Shown piece after piece: positions 22,972 to 30,138 of a stretch of DNA of 49,801 bases (position 1 is the stretch's first letter; each line of letters starts with the position of its first letter). Origin of the DNA: a virus. The position numbers were made by a program, and so were the translations under genes. The stretch is taken from IMG/VR virus record IMGVR_UViG_3300049203_000167, positions 1 to 49,801 of that record; one strand, given 5' to 3'. The notes under the pieces are model-generated. The model worked only from the letters and a program-made list of their open reading frames with translations, was not told the DNA's origin and ran no database searches.

Positions 22972-23632
22972 TGATGCTATTAAACTGATCCTGCGCCGCT
23001 GCGGCGACCGCGAGGACGATACGTTCTTGCAGCAGGCTTGCGTGGCCGAAATGCAGCTGGCGCAAGAAATGGTGCTCGAGCAGGCGGATTTCAAACCCTG
23101 GTTTTTGCTCAGCGATTTCATGCGTGCGAATACCGGGGCGCTCGAAAACCGCATTCCGTTGCCGGAGCGTTTTCTCGAGGAACATGACGAGGGATTGCTG
23201 TGGGTTCGCGAGCCGTCGAGTGGCAAGTATAACCCAATGGCACGAGATGACGTAGATACCCTGGAAGAGTACTACAGCGAAACGGCTCCGCGCCTGCCGG
23301 AACGCTACGGGGTGGCCAAGAACTACATCATTCTCTTTCCCACCCCCGATTTGGCTTACCCGCTCAAAATGCGTTGCTACCTCAAGGAGGTAACGCTTAC
23401 GTATGATTACGGAGCGGAGGCGGATCAAGCTGTCAAAACCAACGCCTGGCTGACGCACGCGGCGGACTGGCTCATTGGCGAAACTGGCCGCAAGATTGCC
23501 CTGCTGTACCTGAAGGACGAGGTTCGGGCAAACGAATTTATGGCCCAAGCGAGAGAGGCAAAACAACGCCTCTATGTGCAGCATGTGGCTCGCGAGGAGG
23601 CCAACCGCGACCGAACGGCGGGAGATGACTGA
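22961..23632 (+). CDS. Head-to-tail adaptor protein (P22 gp4 / tubular A-type), 223 aa
   Basis: Adaptors join the portal to the tail. The N-terminal helical pattern (TRDDAIKLILRRCGDR, CVAEMQLAQEMVLEQ, then FKPWFLLS) followed by a beta part with PLPERFLEE and a helical C-terminus (AADWLIGETGRKIALLYLKD) is typical of podophage adaptors. GTG start with GAGGAG upstream. The match is by remembered pattern. Confidence 0.7.
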   Translation: MTRDDAIKLILRRCGDREDDTFLQQACVAEMQLAQEMVLEQADFKPWFLLSDFMRANTGALENRIPLPERFLEEHDEGLLWVREPSSGKYNPMARDDVDTLEEYYSETAPRLPERYGVAKNYIILFPTPDLAYPLKMRCYLKEVTLTYDYGAEADQAVKTNAWLTHAADWLIGETGRKIALLYLKDEVRANEFMAQAREAKQRLYVQHVAREEANRDRTAGDD

Positions 23633-23838
23633 TGGAAAAGGAAGAAGAACAGTGCCAGGGACCGAGAACGTTGACGGACGCGGATGTTACTGCGCTAGCT
23701 GTCGCGCTGGAAAAGCGGCTCGAAAAGAAGTTTTACCACGACCTGGGGAAGGGTCTGTGGGGCTTGACGCTGAAGGCGATTCTCGGGGCACTGATCTTCA
23801 TCGCAGCACAACATTCAACTCCTTGGTGGAAACCATGA
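23632..23838 (+). CDS. Small single-TM protein of the lysis cassette, 68 aa
   Basis: A charged, soluble N-terminus (residues 1-42) and one hydrophobic segment (GLWGLTLKAILGALIFIAAQ) near the C-terminus. It overlaps the adaptor stop (TGATG) and the endolysin start (ATGA). Position next to the endolysin suggests an antiholin or a pinholin-type helper; a structural role is not excluded. Confidence 0.6.
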   Translation: MEKEEEQCQGPRTLTDADVTALAVALEKRLEKKFYHDLGKGLWGLTLKAILGALIFIAAQHSTPWWKP

Positions 23839-24320
23839 GCGATCGTTTTTCAGACTTTATTGAGCGGGTACTCGGGCACGAAGACGGCTATGTGAATGAC
23901 CCGGCTGATCCTGGCGGCGAAACCAAATGGGGGATTAGCAAGCGGACGTATCCAAAGCTGGATATCAAGGCCCTGAGCCGCGAAGAAGCTATTGCCATTT
24001 ACCGGCGTGATTTCTGGGAGCAAATTGATGCTAATGTATTACCTCCTGCCGTGGCTTACCAACTACTGGATTCGGCAGTTAATAGCGGAATCGGGCAGAG
24101 TGTTAGATTCCTACAGCGTGCCCTTGGCGTTGCTGATGACGGGCATGCTGGCCCTGTTACGCGAGGGGCTTTGAAAACCGCTGACGTGAACGACATGGCT
24201 ATGCGCTTTTTGGCAGAGCGCCTTGATTTCATGACGCGGCTGAAGAACTGGCCGGCGCACGGTAAAGGCTGGGCAAGGCGCATTGCGCAAAACTTACGTT
24301 ACGCTTCGGAGGACAACTGA
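23835..24320 (+). CDS. Endolysin, GH108 muramidase with C-terminal binding domain, 161 aa
   Basis: Cleaves the peptidoglycan sugar chain at lysis. The N-terminal motif HEDGYVNDPADPGGETKWG is the GH108 signature, with E16 as catalytic acid (E-D-G in place of the usual E-G-G). The C-terminal half (QSVRFLQRALGVADDGHAGP) is the small peptidoglycan-binding module usual in this family. No signal peptide, so release depends on a holin. The ATG at 23835 overlaps the previous TGA. Confidence 0.88.
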   Translation: MSDRFSDFIERVLGHEDGYVNDPADPGGETKWGISKRTYPKLDIKALSREEAIAIYRRDFWEQIDANVLPPAVAYQLLDSAVNSGIGQSVRFLQRALGVADDGHAGPVTRGALKTADVNDMAMRFLAERLDFMTRLKNWPAHGKGWARRIAQNLRYASEDN

Positions 24321-24321
24321 C

Positions 24322-24762
24322 ATGAGCTTCTTACCTTTCATTCCGCTGATTGACCGGGTACTCGAACGCATCCTGCCGGACCCCAAAGCGGCGGCGGAAG
24401 CCAAGATGAAAGTCATTGAAATGGCGGATAGCGCGAATGCCCGCGAACTTGACGCCACGGTAAAGTTGGCCCTTGGCCAGCTGAGTATTAACGCTGCAGA
24501 AGCGGCAAGCGGTTCACGGTTCGTGGGCGGCTGGAGGCCAGCGATCGGTTGGGTATGCGCTATTTCCCTGTTTTGCTACTATGTACCGTATGTACTTGTT
24601 GCTACCGTCCTGTGGGCGATGCAATGCTGGAACGACGGATTTCTGTACCCGAGGCCGGACCTCGGTATAGCGGACCTTATTGGCTTGGTTATGTCGATGC
24701 TCGGCATGGCTACACTACGAACCAAAGAACGTCTCTCGGATAAAATTCCGCCAGGAAAATAG
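24322..24762 (+). CDS. Holin of the 3-TM gene-transfer-release type, 146 aa
   Basis: An amphipathic N-terminal region (residues 1-60) is followed by GSRFVGGWRPAIGWVCAIS and hydrophobic segments at about residues 78-105 and 122-137. This matches the 3-TM holin family first seen in gene transfer agents (PF11351-like). It forms the lesion that lets the endolysin out. CGGAGG precedes the ATG at 24322. Pairing with a GH108 enzyme is common. Confidence 0.8.
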   Translation: MSFLPFIPLIDRVLERILPDPKAAAEAKMKVIEMADSANARELDATVKLALGQLSINAAEAASGSRFVGGWRPAIGWVCAISLFCYYVPYVLVATVLWAMQCWNDGFLYPRPDLGIADLIGLVMSMLGMATLRTKERLSDKIPPGK

Positions 24763-24771
24763 GAGAACAGA

Positions 24772-26553
24772 ATGGCACTTGTTATTGCGGGTCGCGTAAA
24801 GGAAGCGACGACAACTACCGGCACCGGGGCTTATACAGTCGCCGGTGCGGTAAGCGCTACGTGGAAGTCTTTTGGCTCCCGCATGGCGGTAGGTGATCAG
24901 GCTTACTGCATTGTGGAAGCCGTGGACGGAAACGGAAACCCGACCGGGGACTGGGAAGAAGGCCTTTATACGTACAGTGGCGCAAACACCCTTACGCGTA
25001 CGGAAGTGCATTCGTCGTCGAATGGCGACGCGCCGGTGAACTGGGCTGTCGGTACCAAGCACGTTTACATTTCCCTCACAGCGCGGCAGTTGCGGCAACT
25101 GTGGCCGGGGAGCGTTGGCGGAACTACGCCGACGCCTGCGCCGCCACCCGGTAATACTGTTCCCCCGCCGAGTCCTGGCGAACCTCGCCCGGTCGGGCAG
25201 AATAGCACCTTGTACGGTAGTTTGCTGTTCCGTGACGAGTTTGATGGTAGCGCGCTCGATACGGCAAAGTGGAATACCGCTATCTGGTACGCGGATACGG
25301 CAGAGCGGAACGCGCCGATCAACTTCAACGTATCGAACAGCTGCCTCAACATCTGGCCGCTTACCGATAATGGCGGAGTGTTCCGAAATCGTACGATTGA
25401 CACTGACGGCAAGTACTACCAGAAGTACGGGTTCTTTGAGATCCGGGCGAAACTGTGCCGCGGCAAAGGTACTTGGCCGGCTTTCTGGCTGTTCGGGCAT
25501 CCAGGCGCTTTCCGGCCAGAGATTGACGTTATGGAAGCGTACCCGGGTTCTGCAGCTCCCGACTGGAGTACCGGATCGCCGTCGTGGGCGCCGACTGACT
25601 TTGACGTTTCCTTCCACACGAGAACACCAACACTCATCGACCACAAGCGGTTGTCAACCAGCGGTCTGCCCTGGGGCGGCCGGCTCGACACTGATTTCCA
25701 TACCTACGGTTTGCACTGGGACAGCACAAAGTGTCAAATGTATTTCGACGGGCAGTTGCTTTACCAGCTGAACACGACCGAGTACAATGACTTTGATTTG
25801 TACCTGATGCTGGATTTGTGGTACGGCGGCGAGAGCGGAAGTCCTGACGGCTCCACGCCACAGGGTATCGGCAACTCGTATTCGATCGACTATATCCGTA
25901 CGTGGTCACTTGCTTCCGGCGGCGGCAGTACAACGCCAGCACCGGGACCAGGTAATTCCACCGTGATTTTGAACTACTACGGTGACAGCTGTGTGTGGGG
26001 CTATCAGTCCGGCACAGGCAATAGGGTTACGACTCCGACGCCGGCGGTAGTGCAAGCGGCCTTCCCGACTTATACGATCCGAAATAAGGGCTTTAACAGC
26101 GTATCGTCGAAGGAGATGTTTGAGGATTCTGGCGACATGCAAAACTTCCCGGGAGAAGGTTTCTGGGAAGGGCAAATGCAGCAGATCGACGCCACTCACG
26201 TTATTATCCAGTTTATGCTGAATGATGCGTATGAGAGCCGCCCGTCGGCAGATTATAACTATTACATCTCGAACATGATTCAGCAAGCGCGCGCTTACGG
26301 CCGCAAGCCGATTCTCGTAACGCCGAATCCTGTTTCGAATGCGAACCTGACGCCGTATTTGACTGTAATGCGTGATTTGGCCGTGAGCCTTTCGTGCCCG
26401 ATCATTGACGTTCACGCCTGGGCCCTTGGCCACTTAGCGTCAAACGGCATTTCAATGGCAACCTGGGTGCCGGATGGAACGCACCCGAGCGATCAGGCCT
26501 ACATTGACATTGGCAACTATGTCGCGTCGCAGTTGCCGACGAAGCTAGCCTAA
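24772..26553 (+). CDS. Modular tail fibre: GH16 glycanase plus SGNH esterase, 593 aa
   Basis: Residues 1-115 are a virion-binding domain of the kind found at the start of tail fibres. A Pro/Gly linker leads to a GH16 beta-sandwich (residues 145-385) with FRDEFDGSALDTAKW and the catalytic E-I-D-V-M-E (E250, D252, E255). A second Pro/Gly linker leads to an SGNH hydrolase (residues 396-593) with GDSCVWG (S406), L-N-D (N484, D485) and DGTH (D568, H571). The protein should cut a beta-glucan or galactan chain and remove its acyl groups, stripping an acylated exopolysaccharide during adsorption. Substrate is inference. AGGAG precedes the ATG. Confidence 0.85.
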   Translation: MALVIAGRVKEATTTTGTGAYTVAGAVSATWKSFGSRMAVGDQAYCIVEAVDGNGNPTGDWEEGLYTYSGANTLTRTEVHSSSNGDAPVNWAVGTKHVYISLTARQLRQLWPGSVGGTTPTPAPPPGNTVPPPSPGEPRPVGQNSTLYGSLLFRDEFDGSALDTAKWNTAIWYADTAERNAPINFNVSNSCLNIWPLTDNGGVFRNRTIDTDGKYYQKYGFFEIRAKLCRGKGTWPAFWLFGHPGAFRPEIDVMEAYPGSAAPDWSTGSPSWAPTDFDVSFHTRTPTLIDHKRLSTSGLPWGGRLDTDFHTYGLHWDSTKCQMYFDGQLLYQLNTTEYNDFDLYLMLDLWYGGESGSPDGSTPQGIGNSYSIDYIRTWSLASGGGSTTPAPGPGNSTVILNYYGDSCVWGYQSGTGNRVTTPTPAVVQAAFPTYTIRNKGFNSVSSKEMFEDSGDMQNFPGEGFWEGQMQQIDATHVIIQFMLNDAYESRPSADYNYYISNMIQQARAYGRKPILVTPNPVSNANLTPYLTVMRDLAVSLSCPIIDVHAWALGHLASNGISMATWVPDGTHPSDQAYIDIGNYVASQLPTKLA

Positions 26554-26562
26554 GGAACAATC

Positions 26563-26868
26563 ATGCTCAGTCATGGCGCATTAGGGTCGTTTCCGCTCAG
26601 CAGTCAACCGCTGGTGGTTGGGGCGGCCCTGCAAAATCCAGTGGAAACGGCGCAGGCAATTGTACTTGCTGTTAGCACGGATGCTGTCGTGAACCTCGGA
26701 AGCGGACAGGGCAGCGATTCGGTACTGTTCGCCGGTGTGATTTTAAGCTTTTCCGCTGAAGCTGAAATGTTCGTCGGCACAGACAGCACGACGTTGCCGA
26801 GTAAACCCACGGGCTGGCTCGAGGATGGAAGTGTGAGCGGAACATGGGTTGAGGATAGCCCGATTTAA
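26563..26868 (+). CDS. Small beta-rich virion protein, 101 aa
   Basis: AAGGA before the ATG. Alternating small hydrophobic and polar residues (QAIVLAVSTDAVVNLGSGQG, FAGVILSFSAEAEMFVGTD) suggest a beta sandwich. It lies among fibre genes and may be a fibre accessory or assembly protein. No family recognised. Confidence 0.6.
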   Translation: MLSHGALGSFPLSSQPLVVGAALQNPVETAQAIVLAVSTDAVVNLGSGQGSDSVLFAGVILSFSAEAEMFVGTDSTTLPSKPTGWLEDGSVSGTWVEDSPI

Positions 26869-26878
26869 GGAGAAGATA

Positions 26879-27373
26879 ATGGAAGTAATGGTGCCAAAGA
26901 CTCACTGGGAAGTGGAATGCCGCGACGTAGCCGGCGACTTACAGTGGGTCGAGTTCTATGAGAATCTCGTCACAGACGCTGGGATTAACGACCTGCTCAC
27001 GCAGTATTTCAAAGGCGGCGGCTATACGGCAGCGTGGTACATCGGGCTGATTAATAACCCGGCAACGCTAAGCGCTGCGGATACCTCGGCAAGTCATGCC
27101 GGCTGGACGGAGAATACAAACTTCGACGGGGCAAGTCGTCCCACGCTTGTACTCGGCCCGACCGGAAACAAGACAATGAACAACAGTGCGTCGAAGGCGA
27201 TTTTCACCATAAATGGGAGCGGCGGAACTATTTCCGGAACGTTCCTGTGTACGAATCCGCAAAAGGGAGCCACGACAGGAATTTTGTACAGCGAGGCGGC
27301 GTTCGCCAGCGGGAATAAAACTCTTGTGGCCGGCGATGTGCTGACCGTGACCGTAACCATTTCTGCGTCGTGA
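26879..27373 (+). CDS. Tail-fibre-associated protein, 164 aa
   Basis: GGAG lies six to seven bases before the ATG at 26879. The pattern WEVECRDVAGDLQWVEFYEN, then GINDLLTQYFKG and AAWYIGLI recalls a family of small virion proteins found next to tail fibres in many phages. The C-terminal half is beta-rich with Gly/Thr. Precise role unknown. Confidence 0.65.
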   Translation: MEVMVPKTHWEVECRDVAGDLQWVEFYENLVTDAGINDLLTQYFKGGGYTAAWYIGLINNPATLSAADTSASHAGWTENTNFDGASRPTLVLGPTGNKTMNNSASKAIFTINGSGGTISGTFLCTNPQKGATTGILYSEAAFASGNKTLVAGDVLTVTVTISAS

Positions 27374-27380
27374 GGATGCT

Positions 27381-28037
27381 ATGCCACTCGAAACTGCCGT
27401 TTATATTAATGAACTGAACGAAACGTATCCGGAAGTTGAGGATGATGTCAGTCAGGGCGAAGATCACATTCGGATTATTAAGGGCGCGTTGAAACGCACT
27501 TGGCCCAATATTGCCGGACCGGTGCTGAAGACTCATACGCAGCTGAATGCCACGCCGCATAATCGCGAGGGGATTGCCGCACTTCTCGGCGCCAACCCGG
27601 TGTTGATCGACCCAAGCCAAATTTCCGGCGGCGCGAACCGCCTTGTGGCCCTGGCCATTCATGGCGCGACTGGTCGTTTACGCTGGGCCTCGGAAGGGCT
27701 TGCGCCGGCTGGTGGCGTTGTACTGGATAACGAATTTACCGGCGGTAATCAAGGGAGGTTTGGCAATGGCTGGCAAATCTTTCCTGGCGGCTTTCGCGTC
27801 ATGTGGGGATCGTTCAGCGTGAACATGCCGGGAAGTGAAGTTTCCGTTGCGTTCCAGGCTGCTTTTCCAGCCTTTTTCAATCAGGTTGTGCAGGTCATGG
27901 CGACTCCTGCGAATGGCAATGGAGGCGGGCACATTACCTGTACGGTCGAGGGCTGGAACACGCAAACCTTCAGCGGCTTTGTTAACTCGGCTGCGCCGGG
28001 CGGTCGGAGCTTCCGGTGGCTTGCTTTCGGATTTTAA
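27381..28037 (+). CDS. Tail fibre protein with gp53-like C-terminal domain, 218 aa
   Basis: N-terminal TYPEVEDDVSQGEDHIRIIK is a form often seen at the start of short podophage fibres. The C-terminal third (FGNGWQIFPGGFRVMWGSFS and a Gly/Phe-rich end) resembles the trimeric gp53-like receptor-binding tip. GAGGATG precedes the ATG. Its TAA overlaps operator copy 6. Confidence 0.7.
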   Translation: MPLETAVYINELNETYPEVEDDVSQGEDHIRIIKGALKRTWPNIAGPVLKTHTQLNATPHNREGIAALLGANPVLIDPSQISGGANRLVALAIHGATGRLRWASEGLAPAGGVVLDNEFTGGNQGRFGNGWQIFPGGFRVMWGSFSVNMPGSEVSVAFQAAFPAFFNQVVQVMATPANGNGGGHITCTVEGWNTQTFSGFVNSAAPGGRSFRWLAFGF

Positions 28038-28068
28038 TGGCGGGGTAAATCCACATTACGCCTCCATA
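28036..28068 (+). promoter_or_regulatory. Operator palindrome copy 6, ahead of the stabilisation gene
   Basis: AATGGCGGGGTAAA, five bases, ATTACGCCTCCATA. It overlaps the stop codon of the fibre gene and is oriented towards the next gene. No good sigma70 boxes accompany it. Confidence 0.75.
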
Positions 28069-28081
28069 TAAAGGAACCAGC

Positions 28082-29683
28082 ATGTCCCGAATTCCCATTA
28101 TGAACTTGGATCAGATCGGCATCATTAAGGACATTGAGCCGCATGATCTGCCGATTAATGCCTGGAGCGGCGGGAAAAACGTGCGCTTTAAGAATGGCCA
28201 CGTGGAACGCTTTACAGGCCACACTCCGGTATTTACGCCTGCAGTGGATACGCAATTCGCTTTGCCAGTGGAAACGCCGACAGGGTATTTTTGGCTCTAC
28301 GTGGGCGGGCAGCAGGCTTACGCGTACAAGGACGGCGTGAATAACGTAGCCACGCGTGCCAGTGGAAATTACAACAGCAGCTCCGGGAACGTGTGGACAG
28401 GTGGCGTATTGCACGGTATTCCGGTGCTGAACAATCCCAACGATATTCCGCAGGCCTGGACCATTCCCGCCGCAGGCAACCGGCTGGTGAACCTACCGAA
28501 CTGGAATATCACTTGGCGGGCTCGCAGCATGAAGCCGTACAAGAATTACCTTGTGGCCTTGGGCGTGAGCAAAGCCGGGGTTGATAATCCTTGGCTCGTT
28601 TGCTGGAGTGACGTTACCGATCCCGGAACTGTGCCGTCAACGTGGGATGGCAGCGATCCACAAAACGACGCCGGGGATATGATCCTGGCCGACAGTAACG
28701 GACACCTCGTGGATCAGTACGAACTTGGTGACGCGAATATTCTGTATAAGAGCGATTGCGCTTATGCTATGCGGCACGTCGGAGGCATCGACATTATGGG
28801 CTTCAAGAAGGTGTTGAAGTCTGACGGGCTGCTCATGCCGAATGGCGTGGCGATGTTTAGCTTCCGCGGGGACAAGCATATCGTCTTCGGCACTAATGAA
28901 ATTTATGTGCATGACGGCTATACCGCTGAGCCGATTCTGTCGAGGCGTATGCGCGACTGGATTTACAATAATCTGGATCAGAATTTCATGCTGCAATCGT
29001 TCCTGACAACGAATCAGGATATGAAAGAAGTATGGATTTGCTTTCCGCAGAATGGCCAGACAAGGCCGAATACGGCGCTGGTGTGGAATTACCAGGACAA
29101 CACCACGACAATTCGAGATCTGCCCTCGCCTACGTTTATCACTGCCGGCCGTATTACCAGTGCGCAAGCCGGTGACGGTGGCGATACCTGGGGAACGATT
29201 ACAGGTACCTGGGCGACCATTAAGCGGAAATGGGGCGGAACGAAGTATAAGGCGCTGGCCAATCGCATGCTGATGTTCACGACCGGCGCAGGTCGCAAAG
29301 CGTATCTGCTGGATCAAGGAAGTCTGTTCGACGGGGTGGAGTATGAATCGTACGTTGAGCGGATTGGCTTGAGCGTTCTCGGTAAGGATCCTTACAGCGG
29401 AAAGCCGCTTTACGAGAGCGATCAGCTCAAAACAGTAACGGAAGTCTGGCCGCGGATTAAGGCTGATCGCGGCGTTGTGATTGACATTTGGCTCGGATCG
29501 CAAGTAACGGAAGACAGTGCGATTAAGTGGAAAGGCCCGTTTGCCTTTACCGCTGGCGTGAGCGATAAAATAAATCCCTACATTACGGGGCGGATTCTCA
29601 GCATTCGTTTTGCCGTTCGCGGCGCAAGGCCGTGGCAACTTAGCGGGTACGACCTGGAAGTTATTCCTGGCGGCCAGAATTAA
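28082..29683 (+). CDS. Tail hub / packaged-DNA stabilisation protein, P22 gp10-like, 533 aa
   Basis: It seals the portal-adaptor channel in P22-like phages. The sequence is a run of short beta blades with repeated Trp/Gly (WSGGKNVRFKNGHVERFTG, GYFWLYVGGQQAYAYKDG, FSFRGDKHIVFGTNEIYVHD), like a beta propeller, and the length fits gp10. It follows operator copy 6 with AAAGGA before the ATG. Assignment is by fold-like pattern and context. Confidence 0.6.
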   Translation: MSRIPIMNLDQIGIIKDIEPHDLPINAWSGGKNVRFKNGHVERFTGHTPVFTPAVDTQFALPVETPTGYFWLYVGGQQAYAYKDGVNNVATRASGNYNSSSGNVWTGGVLHGIPVLNNPNDIPQAWTIPAAGNRLVNLPNWNITWRARSMKPYKNYLVALGVSKAGVDNPWLVCWSDVTDPGTVPSTWDGSDPQNDAGDMILADSNGHLVDQYELGDANILYKSDCAYAMRHVGGIDIMGFKKVLKSDGLLMPNGVAMFSFRGDKHIVFGTNEIYVHDGYTAEPILSRRMRDWIYNNLDQNFMLQSFLTTNQDMKEVWICFPQNGQTRPNTALVWNYQDNTTTIRDLPSPTFITAGRITSAQAGDGGDTWGTITGTWATIKRKWGGTKYKALANRMLMFTTGAGRKAYLLDQGSLFDGVEYESYVERIGLSVLGKDPYSGKPLYESDQLKTVTEVWPRIKADRGVVIDIWLGSQVTEDSAIKWKGPFAFTAGVSDKINPYITGRILSIRFAVRGARPWQLSGYDLEVIPGGQN

Positions 29684-29700
29684 CTACGAAAGGAAACATC

Positions 29701-30126
29701 ATGGCAACTTTTACAAAATTTCAGGACTTCGCGGATCAACTCGGTAAGGGAAAGCACGATTTCAGTTCGCATGCGTTCAAGCTGGCACTCTCGAATACTG
29801 CGCCGTCAGCAGCGTCAAATACGATCCTGACGGACATTACGCAGATTGCCGCCGGTAACGGCTATACGACGGGGGGCTTTGCCCTTTCGTGTGCCTGGGC
29901 CGAAAGCGGTGGAACGGGTAAGTTGACCATTACCGACCTGGTCATTACAGCAACTGGCGGCGCTATGGCCACGTTCCGTTACCTGGTCATCTACAACGAT
30001 ACGCAGACGAGTCCGGTAGATCCCCTGGTCGGCTATTACGATTACGGCAGCGCCCTTACCTTGGCTGCGGGTGAATCGCTCACAGTGGACTTCGACGGCA
30101 CGAATGGTGTTCTGACCATCGCCTAA
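29701..30126 (+). CDS. Virion protein of the small beta type, 141 aa
   Basis: The protein begins FTKFQDFADQLGKGKHDFSS and continues with FKLALSNTAPSAASN, then Gly/Thr-rich strands and a C-terminal sheet (GESLTVDFDGTNGVLTIA). This is a widespread phage virion protein found among tail genes, possibly for decoration or fibre attachment. AAAGGA before the ATG. Confidence 0.65.
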   Translation: MATFTKFQDFADQLGKGKHDFSSHAFKLALSNTAPSAASNTILTDITQIAAGNGYTTGGFALSCAWAESGGTGKLTITDLVITATGGAMATFRYLVIYNDTQTSPVDPLVGYYDYGSALTLAAGESLTVDFDGTNGVLTIA

Positions 30127-30138
30127 TGAGGCATTCAA

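Noticed and set aside
23574-23834. N-terminal extension of the endolysin reading frame
   Set aside because: The upstream in-frame stretch overlaps the adaptor and TM-protein genes; the GH108 domain begins right after the ATG at 23835.
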